This document shows positions 33,408 through 41,733 of a DNA stretch of 64,000 bases, piece by piece. The notes under the pieces are model-generated. The model made no database searches and was not told the origin of the DNA. It saw nothing but the letters and a program-made list of their open reading frames with translations. This DNA is from Cyclobacteriaceae bacterium (GTDB lineage: Bacteria > Bacteroidota > Bacteroidia > Cytophagales > Cyclobacteriaceae). The stretch's first letter is position 1. Each line of letters starts with the position of its first letter. Made by a program: the position numbers and the translations under genes. The stretch spans positions 186,001 to 250,000 of the forward strand of contig JANQSI010000010.1 in assembly GCA_028284125.1 (NCBI GenBank), written 5' to 3'.

Positions 33408-33460
33408 AATTAATATTTCCTAAACGTAGAACTTCTAATTAATGTTTCCTGTTTGTAGAA
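33408..33460 (-). promoter_or_regulatory. direct-repeat operator candidate of the second PadR operon
   Basis: Two 24-base copies (33408-33431 and 33437-33460, 19 of 24 identical, offset 29). Read toward the gene, each goes TTCTAC, four variable bases, AGGAA, AYATTAATT. The cores CTACAAACAGGAA and CTACGTTTAGGAA match the CTGCAAATAGGAA and CTGCAATTAGGAA cores of the other PadR operon. Confidence 0.6.
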
Positions 33461-33471
33461 ATAGTTGTGGT

Positions 33472-33545
33472 GATAAGTTACAAGTTACAAGTTGTAAGTT
33501 ACAAGTTTCAAGAAGCTAGTAGTATGTGGTACTAATTACTAGCTA
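33472..33545. repeat. intergenic AAGTTACAAG-type repeat
   Basis: AAGTTACAAGTTACAAG, then AAGTTGTAAG, AAGTTACAAG and TTTCAAGAAGC in tandem, followed by AGCTAGTA ... TACTAGCT (8-base inverted repeat). It belongs to the same family as the spacers at 26369, 26934 and 60255. Confidence 0.65.
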
Positions 33546-34001
33546 CTATTCCTCCGCTTTTTCCTTCAGCGATTGTAGCCAGTGAAGGAGGTCATCGTAA
33601 ATCCGTTGGTGTTTATTGAAGAGAATGGTGAAGGTGCCTTGCATGGATGTACTCAATGTAGCAATGGTTTGATTTTCATCGTCTTCCAGTTGCCATACGT
33701 AAACATTTTTTACAAGATTTGATTTTCCCGTCCACGCTAGGGTAGTGGGTTTTTCAGCTGATTGAATCTGAGAATTGAATTTTTTACCATCAAATGTCCA
33801 GGTAAAGTTGGTGCCGCTCGCTACTTCGCCTTCCAGCTTGACATTTTTTATTTTGTCATTCCACTGAGGCCAGGACTCCATGTCAAAAAGAATGCTCCAA
33901 ACTTTTTCCGCCGTAGCATTGATAATGATGGAGTGTTGGTCTTTGACACTGGCATCTTCGTTAATCTTTCCCTGCTTGGCGAGTGCATTCAGTTCATTCA
34001 T
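33546..34001 (-). CDS. SRPBCC (polyketide cyclase/dehydrase-like) protein
   Basis: 151 residues starting at MNELNALAKQG. The Bet v1-like fold is visible as VKDQHSIIINATAEKVWSILFDMESWPQWNDKIKNVKLEG, then FTWTFDGKKFNSQIQSAEKPTTLAWTG and a long C-terminal helix (RIYDDLLHWLQSLKEKAEE). Proteins of this group bind hydrophobic ligands; the ligand here is unknown. The gene lies 23 bp after the cation/proton antiporter gene on the same strand and may share its transcript. Confidence 0.82.
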   Translation of the reverse strand: MNELNALAKQGKINEDASVKDQHSIIINATAEKVWSILFDMESWPQWNDKIKNVKLEGEVASGTNFTWTFDGKKFNSQIQSAEKPTTLAWTGKSNLVKNVYVWQLEDDENQTIATLSTSMQGTFTILFNKHQRIYDDLLHWLQSLKEKAEE

Positions 34002-34024
34002 AAGCTGCAATTAGGTTTACTAAG

Positions 34025-35242
34025 TTATTCAACTTCCAAAATTTCTTCCTCTTTTTTAGCGCTATTCTTCACCAAACCAAAAGTCATTGCCAGACTCGAG
34101 ATAATGATAATGAACAAGAGAATCCCGGAATTGAAGCTTCCTTGTTGGAAACTTTCAGGTATTGAATAGAACAGTAAAAGCGTGATGAGACCTCTTGGCG
34201 CAATAGTAATGGTCTGCTTAATATCTTTTCTATAGAAAGCAAAAAGGGATATGAATCTGGTAGAATAAATGAGGAATAAAGTGATTAAACTAACCAAAGC
34301 AACCTTGAGGTCAAATAGTGTTGATATGGCAATAGAGAAACCGAATATCACGAAAAAGAAGGTTCGAATCACAAACGCTGACTCAATGGTGATCATTAGA
34401 AATGTTTCCTTAATGTTTTCCAATGCAATTGGCTTAATGTACTTCCTTAAAGGCCCTGAAAAGAAGATTTTGTTGTTGTTAAGCACAATGCCGAAAATGA
34501 GAATGACCAGCAATGAAGAAAGATGCATGAGTTTTCCTACACTGAATAGCAAGAAAAGAACAGCAATCATCAGGAAGAGCTTAATCTTGGTTTCCAAGCT
34601 TTGAAATATGTAGATCAGTGCATAAGAAAGAATAATTGAAGTGACAATTGTAATAATTAAACTCAAGGTGAAATCACCAACAGCAAGTGCTTCGTTTTCC
34701 GACTCTCCTAGGCTAATCAAAAAGTAGAAAGCCATGATGCCTAATATGTCTGAGAAGGTGCTTTCGTAAATATGAAATTCTTCTTTCTCCTCGCTCAAAT
34801 TGGCTACCGATGGAATTACAATGGCACTACTGATAATAGAAAGGGGAGTAGCATAGATAAGCGCCGTATTCCAGGTCATTTCAAACGAGAAATACAGCAA
34901 TCCTCCAATGGTAAACATGCAGAGTAGAAGCCCAACCAGTGCGATAAAAAATGATTTGGAAATGAGACCGAATTTGTGCTTTTCGATTTTCAATTCCAAT
35001 GCGGCTTCTAGCACAATCAGGATAAGCCCCAATGTTCCTAAAACTTCAAGAAGTTTTATTTCCGTAAATGTTCTAAGAACTACGGATTTTTCAATTCCAG
35101 CGAACCCAATAAGTTCTCGGCCAAGAATGCCTAGCAAAATTAGGAGAAGCACGGAAGGAATATTTGATCGATCCGCCAACCTATTGAACATGTAGGACAG
35201 AATGATAATAAGTGAGGCCGCAATGATGATGTAATATTCCAT
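34025..35242 (-). CDS. cation/proton antiporter (CPA family)
   Basis: 405 residues with 11-13 membrane helices covering nearly the whole chain. The N-terminal half has the NhaP/KefB-like run (IPSVLLLILLGILGREL, LGLILIVLEAALELKI) and the discontinuous-helix region around IYATPLSIISSAIVIPSV and YESTFSDILGIMAFYF; the Asp of FSDILG stands where the ion-binding Asp is expected. There is no C-terminal RCK/TrkA domain. Likely exchanges Na+ or K+ for H+ in the inner membrane. It is divergent from msrA, sharing a 92-bp promoter region. Confidence 0.85.
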   Translation of the reverse strand: MEYYIIIAASLIIILSYMFNRLADRSNIPSVLLLILLGILGRELIGFAGIEKSVVLRTFTEIKLLEVLGTLGLILIVLEAALELKIEKHKFGLISKSFFIALVGLLLCMFTIGGLLYFSFEMTWNTALIYATPLSIISSAIVIPSVANLSEEKEEFHIYESTFSDILGIMAFYFLISLGESENEALAVGDFTLSLIITIVTSIILSYALIYIFQSLETKIKLFLMIAVLFLLFSVGKLMHLSSLLVILIFGIVLNNNKIFFSGPLRKYIKPIALENIKETFLMITIESAFVIRTFFFVIFGFSIAISTLFDLKVALVSLITLFLIYSTRFISLFAFYRKDIKQTITIAPRGLITLLLFYSIPESFQQGSFNSGILLFIIIISSLAMTFGLVKNSAKKEEEILEVE

Positions 35243-35284
35243 AACTAGTAGGCGGAATTTAATAATTAAGTGTGAAGGAGCAAA

Positions 35285-35314
35285 TTTGAACTAATCGCTT
35301 GATAGATAAGTTTA
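35285..35314 (+). promoter_or_regulatory. promoter candidate of msrA
   Basis: TTTG (35285-35288) and TAAGTTTA (35307-35314, seven of eight to TAnnTTTG) with an 18-base spacer, 20 bases before the ATG. This spacing fits the -33/-7 promoters of Bacteroidota. Confidence 0.4.
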
Positions 35315-35334
35315 TATTGAGCTAAAATTGACAG

Positions 35335-35871
35335 ATGAAAGAAAAAGCGACATTTGGTTCCGGATGCTTTTGGTGTACAGAAGCTGTATTTCAGCGTTTA
35401 AACGGAGTAACGGAAGTTAAATCTGGTTACTCAGGCGGATCAGTTGAGAATCCCACCTATGAAGCTGTTTGTTCTGGAACTACAGGTCATGCCGAGGTAA
35501 TTCAAGTTGAATATGATTCAGAAGTTATTTCTTACGAAGGACTTCTTGAAGTATTTTGGAATACGCATGATCCGACCACTCCGAACAGACAGGGAAACGA
35601 TGTTGGAACACAATATCGCTCAGCTATTTTCTTTCATGATGATAACCAAAAGTCGCTGGCAGAATCTTACAAAAAGAAATTGACCGAAGAGCAAATCTGG
35701 TCAGATCCTATTGTAACCGAAATATCGCCATTGACAAACTTCTATCCTGCTGAAGGTTATCACGACGATTACTTTAATAGAAATGGAAGCCAACCTTATT
35801 GTTCGTTTGTGGTGGCGCCTAAGGTTAAGAAGTTCAAAGAGGTTTTTGCTTCTAAGCTGAAGGATAACTAA
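35335..35871 (+). CDS. msrA: peptide methionine sulfoxide reductase MsrA
   Basis: Reduces methionine-S-sulfoxide in proteins. 178 residues, the normal single-domain length. The catalytic motif GCFWC is at residues 10-14 (Cys11 nucleophile), with YSGGSVENPTYEAVCSGTTGHAEV and FWNTHDPTTPNRQGNDVGTQYRS following. No MsrB fusion is present. There is no signal peptide, so it acts in the cytoplasm. Its stop overlaps the end of the convergent secreted-protein gene by 4 bases. Confidence 0.96.
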   Translation: MKEKATFGSGCFWCTEAVFQRLNGVTEVKSGYSGGSVENPTYEAVCSGTTGHAEVIQVEYDSEVISYEGLLEVFWNTHDPTTPNRQGNDVGTQYRSAIFFHDDNQKSLAESYKKKLTEEQIWSDPIVTEISPLTNFYPAEGYHDDYFNRNGSQPYCSFVVAPKVKKFKEVFASKLKDN

Positions 35872-36401
35872 TAATGGGAGCTAAGGTGATGGACATGTAA
35901 ACGTATTTTATCTACACGCTGTGTTACATGTTTCACATATTTGAATAGCTCTGTTTCTAAAATATATACTTGGCCTGAATAGGAACTCTCACCAACTTCA
36001 TTGCGCGTATCCGCAGCAGTTTTTTCAATTTCTCGTGCTGCTTTGCATTCGGAATTCATGAAATGTATAAATCCTTTGGTGTCATAGTCTTCCTCAAACT
36101 TCTTGATGTCTTTTAAGGTTTTTTTGATTTCCTTATCTGAACTCGTTCTTGAGAGCTTCAGTAAAACATCATATAAGACGCTATCCAGATGGTGCACCTC
36201 ATTTAAAAGCCCAATGATTTTCTGTCGGTATTCCTGATTGCTACATACAAATAGCAAACCTTCATAAGTGGCAAGCTTATCGGCTTCTAGGTCCCATTCG
36301 TAGGTGACGTCATCAATTCGTTCATCCAATCGACCTTCGTCATCCTGGGCAGCCACATTTAGCGTGATTATGGTAATAAGAATAACAATAAATGATCTCA
36401 T
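35868..36401 (-). CDS. secreted helical protein of unknown function (177 aa)
   Basis: A signal peptide (MRSFIVILITIITLNVAAQ) and a mature part of about 158 residues that is predicted almost all helical, with acidic and basic residues alternating (DERIDDVTYEWDLEADKLATYEG) and two Cys. The start of the mature part resembles a coiled coil. His residues cluster near the C-terminus (RLHVHHLSSHY), which could bind metal, but no family is recognised. Convergent with msrA. Confidence 0.65.
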   Translation of the reverse strand: MRSFIVILITIITLNVAAQDDEGRLDERIDDVTYEWDLEADKLATYEGLLFVCSNQEYRQKIIGLLNEVHHLDSVLYDVLLKLSRTSSDKEIKKTLKDIKKFEEDYDTKGFIHFMNSECKAAREIEKTAADTRNEVGESSYSGQVYILETELFKYVKHVTQRVDKIRLHVHHLSSHY

Positions 36402-36529
36402 ACCGTAGTTTGTTAGCTGGTTTATGTAACGTCAAAAATGGGATCAAATACGCTTATTATAAGCTTTATGAGTCCCTTTTTCGGCAATCATCGGTAATTT
36501 AACGACCAAATAGCCAAAATGGTCTTTGT

Positions 36530-36934
36530 ATGAAATTGAAAAAAAGCGGTATTAGTTCCTTGTATGCCATGTATCTGTGCACTTTCCTTTTCTTGAGTTG
36601 TGGATCTAAAGGTCAGGAATTAACGAAGAATGTTACAGCCGAGGAACTGAAAGAATTGATAAAAACGGAGATCGTTCTTATCGATGTTCGAACACCAAAT
36701 GAGTTCCAAAATGGACGCATTGCAGGAGCAAAACTGATCAACTATCGCGACTCAAATTTCGCTCAAGAGATTCAGAAATTGGATAAAAGTACGCCAGTGG
36801 TAGTCTATTGTGCGGCAGGTGGAAGAAGTACTGGAGCGACGAAAATCTTTCAAGATGCCGGTTTCAAGACCATTTACAATTACACCGGTGGCTTTAGTGA
36901 TTGGTTGAAGCGAGGTGAGCCAATTGAAAAATAG
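36530..36934 (+). CDS. rhodanese-domain lipoprotein
   Basis: 134 residues. A lipoprotein signal with LFLSC (Cys at about 24) anchors a single rhodanese domain: VLIDVRTPNEFQNGRIAGAKLINYRD and the active-site loop VVVYCAAGGRS with Cys94. Such domains carry persulfide sulfur. The active-site loop CAAGGRS is six residues with a basic end, as in sulfurtransferases that act on small molecules. The periplasmic location suggests use in thiosulfate or sulfide handling in the envelope; the partner is unknown. Confidence 0.9.
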   Translation: MKLKKSGISSLYAMYLCTFLFLSCGSKGQELTKNVTAEELKELIKTEIVLIDVRTPNEFQNGRIAGAKLINYRDSNFAQEIQKLDKSTPVVVYCAAGGRSTGATKIFQDAGFKTIYNYTGGFSDWLKRGEPIEK

Positions 36935-37014
36935 AATACGGCTAATAGAAGTACAGCCTATTATCAGAAAAAAGACCTAAATTATTGCTTTGTTTAACCT
37001 AATCGAAAAAAATC

Positions 37015-37245
37015 ATGTCTGATTCAACAATGAGTGTCAAGGATTGGTTGATAACACTGATTATTACAGCTATTCCTTTGGTTGGTTTTATAATGTTATT
37101 TGTTTGGGGGTTTGGTAGTAATGTTCCGGCCACCAAAGCAAATTGGGCCAAAGCTGTTCTGATTTTTTATGCAATTATGATTGTATTGTATTTTGTTTTT
37201 GGTGCTGCTTTGTTAGGAGGTATTCTTGCCTCGGGTGGATTCTAG
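37015..37245 (+). CDS. small membrane protein (76 aa)
   Basis: Two membrane helices (about 8-32 and 46-70) joined by a loop SNVPATKANWAK. The sequence MSVKDWLITLIITAIPLVGFIMLFVWGFG followed by an ANWAKA turn is of a type common in Bacteroidota and Firmicutes as unnamed small membrane proteins. Function unknown. A strong bidirectional terminator follows. Confidence 0.75.
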   Translation: MSDSTMSVKDWLITLIITAIPLVGFIMLFVWGFGSNVPATKANWAKAVLIFYAIMIVLYFVFGAALLGGILASGGF

Positions 37246-37261
37246 AAAATTGAGAATGATT

Positions 37262-37288
37262 AAAAAACCCTCGCATCGAGGGTTTTTT
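37262..37288. terminator. bidirectional terminator
   Basis: Perfect 12-base arms AAAAAACCCTCG and CGAGGGTTTTTT around CAT. It separates the small membrane protein gene from the convergent RDD gene. Confidence 0.9.
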
Positions 37289-37293
37289 GTGCA

Positions 37294-37992
37294 CTAAAAT
37301 TCCTGATTTGCGATATGCTCGTAATCGGCGATCACAGTGTATAAGAATTTTACATCCGGCAGGTCAGTTTCGATTTGAAATTTCTCTTTCAACTTTTCGG
37401 CCAGACTGGCAACACCTTCTTTGTTGAATCCCTTTCTCCTCATTTCCAGCGCTTTTTTCATAAGCTCGATTTGCTGGTCAGTCAATTGTTTTACAACAGG
37501 AAATGTCACTACATGATCAGATTCTGCCGGGCTTTTTAGTATAGCACCACTATTTGCACTTGAAACTTTTATCACGACAGTACCGGCAGCTAAATCACCG
37601 ACACGTTGACCATTTTCGGTTACGATGATGGAAATGATACTTACGCCTCCATATAAAACGTAAATATCAACTAGTCGGAATAACCATCTAAGCAAATAGC
37701 TACCAACAGTAGGAGTCGTTCCGTCCAATTTGACGACCTTGATATTCATCGCTCGTTTGCCAAGGGATTGACCATTTCCAAAGTATTCGAAAAGAAGGGA
37801 ATAAAACATGAATGGAATGATAAATGCAATGACGATCCAACCATCCGGATCTAGTTCTGAAATGACACCTATGATGGCTAGTATGGTAAAGAAAATGATG
37901 ATTGCGTCAATGAAAAATGCAAGTATTCGTTCACCAAGACTGGCAAGTTCCAGTTCAATTTCAATGTTTTGATTGGTTACGAATTTTGACAC
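37294..37992 (-). CDS. RDD-family membrane protein
   Basis: 232 residues. The RDD core is clear: ASLGERILAFFIDAIIIFF with the conserved R and D, GNGQSLGKRAMNIKVVKLDG, RWLFRLVDIY and GQRVGDLAAGTVVIK. Three membrane helices lie within residues 20-140; residues 155-232 are a soluble helical part. Members have been linked to ion transport, but the role is not settled. It is divergent from the SpoIIM gene with 87 bp between starts, and in many Bacteroidota it belongs to the same cluster. Confidence 0.9.
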   Translation of the reverse strand: MSKFVTNQNIEIELELASLGERILAFFIDAIIIFFTILAIIGVISELDPDGWIVIAFIIPFMFYSLLFEYFGNGQSLGKRAMNIKVVKLDGTTPTVGSYLLRWLFRLVDIYVLYGGVSIISIIVTENGQRVGDLAAGTVVIKVSSANSGAILKSPAESDHVVTFPVVKQLTDQQIELMKKALEMRRKGFNKEGVASLAEKLKEKFQIETDLPDVKFLYTVIADYEHIANQEF

Positions 37993-38079
37993 AATTATCT
38001 AAGAATCAATTTTCATCACAAGCTTATATAAACCGCAATTAATAATTGACATATTTGCTACATACACTTTTGTCAGTTA

Positions 38080-39036
38080 ATGAAACAATCGGTATTTGTA
38101 AAGCTCAACAAGGAAAAGTGGGAAGCCTATGAAAAGGCCTTGGGAGATTCTCCGTCTGCGGATGATCTTTCTAAAATTTACGTACATCTGACAGAAGATC
38201 TTGCATTTTCAAAAGCTAAGTATCCAAAAACCTCGCTGACAGCATATCTAAATGAGTTGTCTTTGAAGGTTCACAACCTCATTTATAAGAATAAACCTGA
38301 AGGAAAGGGACGGTTCATCAAATTCTGGAAGTACGAAGTGCCATTGGAGATGAAGAAAGCAAAAATGCCGATGTTGTACTCGTTTTTGATAATGGCCGTC
38401 GGGGTTTTGGTTGGTGCTATATCAACAGCAAATGATGAGACTTTTGCCAGATTGATTTTGGGAGATGGCTATGTCGACATGACCATTCAAAACATCAAGG
38501 ATGGAAATCCAATGGGTGTTTATGGGAGTAGTGATGAATGGTCGATGTTTTTTGGAATTACTTCCAACAATATCAGGGTGTCGTTCCTTGCTTTTGTGGC
38601 AGGTGTTTTCACTTCACTAGGCACCGGATTTATTCTTTTCAGAAATGGAATTATGCTTGGAGTTTTTCACTATTTCTTTGTTCAATACGGCCTGTTCGAT
38701 GAAACTATTTTGACGGTTTGGGTTCATGGTACCATTGAGATTTCTGCCATCATCATTGCGGGTGGTGCAGGTATTCGAATGGGGAACGCACTCTTGTTCC
38801 CTGGGACTTATCCTCGCGCTTATTCCTTTCGGGAAGGAGCAAAAAGTGGGATGAAAATCGTGATGGGGCTTTTTCCTTTTTTTGTGCTTGCTGGATTTAT
38901 TGAATCTTTTTTGACTCGATATACCGAATGGCCTTTAGCTGCCAAGCTTTTTATTATCTTAGGTTCGCTTTTCTTGATTGTATATTACTTCATTTACCGA
39001 CCGATCAAACTACCTCATGGAAACACCAAGAATTGA
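38080..39036 (+). CDS. SpoIIM-like (stage II sporulation protein M family) membrane protein
   Basis: 318 residues. A cytoplasmic helical N-terminal part (1-95) is followed by five or six membrane helices with the SpoIIM/DUF95 features: MFFGITSNNIRVSFLAFVAGVFTSLGTGFILFRNGIMLGVF and VWVHGTIEISAIIIAGGAGIRMG. In Bacillus SpoIIM acts in peptidoglycan thinning during engulfment, but this organism class does not sporulate; in Bacteroidota the gene is part of the MoxR/DUF58 cluster and is probably an envelope factor. It heads a run of six overlapping genes and its end overlaps the next gene by 20 bases. Confidence 0.9.
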   Translation: MKQSVFVKLNKEKWEAYEKALGDSPSADDLSKIYVHLTEDLAFSKAKYPKTSLTAYLNELSLKVHNLIYKNKPEGKGRFIKFWKYEVPLEMKKAKMPMLYSFLIMAVGVLVGAISTANDETFARLILGDGYVDMTIQNIKDGNPMGVYGSSDEWSMFFGITSNNIRVSFLAFVAGVFTSLGTGFILFRNGIMLGVFHYFFVQYGLFDETILTVWVHGTIEISAIIIAGGAGIRMGNALLFPGTYPRAYSFREGAKSGMKIVMGLFPFFVLAGFIESFLTRYTEWPLAAKLFIILGSLFLIVYYFIYRPIKLPHGNTKN

Positions 39037-39916
39037 ATTTTATAGGCTCCGAGATTTTGGTAAGAAGATCAATGCGACGATAGAGTTTTTACGAGAAAAC
39101 TTCAAAGGACTGTTTTTGTGTTTACTACTGATCGGAGGGCCGGCGGCTTTGCTATTAAGTGTAGTGTTCGAAAACGTGATGTCGTCCCTCTTTTCGTTCG
39201 GTTTTGAATCAGGAGAATCTGGAGCACCACCTGACATTATAAATTTCTTTTCCCTGCTAGGTGGAAATTACTTTTTGATGATGCTCGTCAGCTGGCTTAC
39301 GATCAACCTGATCATTAGTGTCACTTATTCCTACATGAAATTGTACAACGAAGGAGTGGCTAAGGAAACCAGTGTCGGGGAGGTTTTCAGACTAGCGTTA
39401 TCCAAATATGGGGGATTACTGTTGCTAAGTTTCATCGTAACCCTTGTGACCATTGTTGGCGCATTCTTCTTCCTTTTGCCTGGCATTTACCTTGGAATTA
39501 CTCTGTCCATTGCCTATCCAATCTTTATGTTCGAAAAGGGTGGAGTGGGTAATGCTTTCAGCAGATCTTTTACTCTTATTCGAGAAAAGTGGTGGAGTAC
39601 TTTCGGGCTTATCTTCATTTCATACTTAATCTCCTATGTAGTTCAAATGGTATTCTCCGTTCCGTTTATTGTTGTGTATGTAATGGAAATGTTTACAGTT
39701 GTAGAAGAAATTGAATCAAATCAGGGAGATCCGTCAGCCATAATGGATATTTTTTCTTCTAGCTACATGACTTTTGCAATGGCGGTCTCAATGGTCGGTA
39801 CTTACATTACTTATTCCATTCCTTTAATTGCCTTGGGATATCAATATTCCAACCTGGTTGAACGATCTGAAGGAAGAGGCTTGATGAATGAAATCAAAGA
39901 ATTTGATAGCGAGTAA
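39017..39916 (+). CDS. multi-pass membrane protein of the SpoIIM/MoxR cluster
   Basis: 299 residues from the ATG of METPRIEFYRLRDFG. Five or six membrane helices: about 33-55, 85-108, 140-165, 170-185, 200-225 and 255-280. The pattern resembles the DUF4013/GPDP-like membrane domains (long Gly/Leu helices with PGIYLGITLSIAYPIFMFE), but I cannot place it with certainty. Overlaps with both neighbours (20 and 29 bases) show it is part of one tightly packed operon. Function unknown. Confidence 0.75.
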   Translation: METPRIEFYRLRDFGKKINATIEFLRENFKGLFLCLLLIGGPAALLLSVVFENVMSSLFSFGFESGESGAPPDIINFFSLLGGNYFLMMLVSWLTINLIISVTYSYMKLYNEGVAKETSVGEVFRLALSKYGGLLLLSFIVTLVTIVGAFFFLLPGIYLGITLSIAYPIFMFEKGGVGNAFSRSFTLIREKWWSTFGLIFISYLISYVVQMVFSVPFIVVYVMEMFTVVEEIESNQGDPSAIMDIFSSSYMTFAMAVSMVGTYITYSIPLIALGYQYSNLVERSEGRGLMNEIKEFDSE

Positions 39917-40598
39917 AAAACTTTTCACACTAGTAGTTTTTCTCCTTTTTTCTTGCCTGATCTTAGGCAGTGACCAGGATATTCCTGTTAGGTCATTTAA
40001 TGAAACTGAAATGTCGAATTATGCGGCTAACGATGATTTCAACTACATGAATTTGACCATTCAACCACCTTCTATCTGGCAAAGATTGCAGTGGTGGTTT
40101 GGCGCCTTGATTGCCAGCATATTCGACAACCCAAATACGCCGTGGCTTTCGAATGTCCTTTTCTACGTCATTTTAGTCGCCGTTTTGGGTCTCGCGATTT
40201 ACTACATTATTCGGTTGAAGTATGGCAGTGGATTTTCCTCAGAATCAAAACATTTTTCTTTGGCTAATTCGGGGTTGGTTCGAGGAAATGAAAAAATTGA
40301 TTACGATCAATTGATCAAGGAAGCCATAGAGGAAAATCAATTTAAGCTTGCCATTAGGTATCTCTATTTAAAAACGCTGCATTTTCTTCATTCCAAGAAA
40401 GTAATTGCATTTAAGGATTGGAAGTCCCCATATGATTACGAGAAAGAACTTGATTCAGGCATTGTAACTACCTATCGATCTCTGACTGGACTTTTTGAAC
40501 ATGCCTGGTATGGAGATTTCAATGTTAGCACCGCTGAATTTGAAGAAGGTAGAAAACTTGCAAACACGATAGAAAGTAAAGTAGATGAAAAAGGATAG
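39888..40598 (+). CDS. DUF4129-domain membrane protein
   Basis: 236 residues: signal anchor (about 10-28), one membrane helix (about 88-110) and a C-terminal cytoplasmic DUF4129 domain with IDYDQLIKEAIEENQFKLAIRYLYLKTLHFLHSKKVI and a LFEHAWYGDF end. The domain is found next to transglutaminase-like and MoxR/DUF58 genes and its role is unknown. Overlaps the upstream gene by 29 bases and the downstream one by 14. Confidence 0.83.
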   Translation: MKSKNLIASKKLFTLVVFLLFSCLILGSDQDIPVRSFNETEMSNYAANDDFNYMNLTIQPPSIWQRLQWWFGALIASIFDNPNTPWLSNVLFYVILVAVLGLAIYYIIRLKYGSGFSSESKHFSLANSGLVRGNEKIDYDQLIKEAIEENQFKLAIRYLYLKTLHFLHSKKVIAFKDWKSPYDYEKELDSGIVTTYRSLTGLFEHAWYGDFNVSTAEFEEGRKLANTIESKVDEKG

Positions 40599-41733
40599 GA
40601 TTTTCGTTTACGTGTTTGTTGGGCTATTTGTGCTCTATGTAGTCCTTGATTTTATGGCACCAAAACCCATCGATTGGAAAGTAACTTATGGGGCGAACGA
40701 TAAAAACCCTTTCGGCGCTTACATTCTTAACGATAGGTCAGCGGATTTTTTTGACAATGGATTAAACCTTTCCCGATTGACTTTATCAGAATTATCAGAG
40801 GCAAACGAAGAAAACATTTTAATTCTTGCTGACCAGGTTAACATTGAACGGGCGGATCTCGACAACCTTTGGCAAATTCTAGAAAAAGGAGGGAATGTGT
40901 TAATTGGAGGAGCTTCATTCAATTCTAAATTGAAGGATACGTTGAAATTTGATTCACATTTTGAATATCACTTTCTGAACCAAAACATATTTGAAGCTCC
41001 GGAAACAACTATTTCATTGTTTGATTCTTCCAGGTATAGTTATCCATCTACACTTGTTTCGAATTATTTTGAAATTGAAGATGAGGAGGAATGGAAAGTA
41101 CTTGCCTCTATCAATGAAGGACCCATAGCAATTACTAAAGCTGTTGGAGAAGGAGTATTGACCTTGGTTTCTACACCTGGACTCTTTACCAATTTTGGGT
41201 TACTATTCGATGATAATTACCCTGCCTCCGCAATGTTACTTTCCCAGCTTCCGCAGAAAAACGTCCACTACACGATGTTTTATCATTCCGGGAAGGGTGA
41301 ACCTCAAACACCACTGAGGTATTTCTTAAGCGTAGCTCCTTTAAGATGGTCGTTGTATTTAGGAGTACTTATTATTCTAGTATTCATGGTTATTTCCTCC
41401 AGAAGAAAGCAGCGTGCGATTCCTGTTGTGCGTCCACCAAAAAATGCCACTGTCAAATATGTCAAGACGCTTGGAGCACTTTTTTATCGAGAGCGAGATC
41501 ATAAAAATGCTGCCATGAAATTGGTGAATCATTTTTTCCAGCAAGTAAAAGAAAAGTATTACGTGAGAATTGAGTTCAATGAAAAGTTTTACCAACTATT
41601 CGCATCAAAAGCCAACGTAGACAGAGAGCATGTGATAAAAACTTTTGAACTCATCCAAAGTGTGAAGGCACAACCTCAAATAGAGGAAAAAGTACTAATT
41701 GATTTATCCAGAAAAATAGAACGATTTAAATGA
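40585..41733 (+). CDS. DUF4350-domain protein
   Basis: 382 residues. An N-terminal membrane helix (about 5-22) and a DUF4350 domain on the outside (residues 28-215), with a Rossmann-like pattern (NILILADQVNIERADLDNLWQILEKGGNVLIGG), then a second membrane helix (about 252-272) and a soluble C-terminal part with winged-helix-like character. The family accompanies MoxR and DUF58 genes. Role unknown. Overlaps the MoxR gene by 4 bases. Confidence 0.83.
   Translation: MKKDRIFVYVFVGLFVLYVVLDFMAPKPIDWKVTYGANDKNPFGAYILNDRSADFFDNGLNLSRLTLSELSEANEENILILADQVNIERADLDNLWQILEKGGNVLIGGASFNSKLKDTLKFDSHFEYHFLNQNIFEAPETTISLFDSSRYSYPSTLVSNYFEIEDEEEWKVLASINEGPIAITKAVGEGVLTLVSTPGLFTNFGLLFDDNYPASAMLLSQLPQKNVHYTMFYHSGKGEPQTPLRYFLSVAPLRWSLYLGVLIILVFMVISSRRKQRAIPVVRPPKNATVKYVKTLGALFYRERDHKNAAMKLVNHFFQQVKEKYYVRIEFNEKFYQLFASKANVDREHVIKTFELIQSVKAQPQIEEKVLIDLSRKIERFK

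Noticed and set aside
33472-33515. AAGTTACAAG tandem units as a CRISPR array
   Set aside because: Units are about 10 bases with no unique spacers and there are no cas genes.
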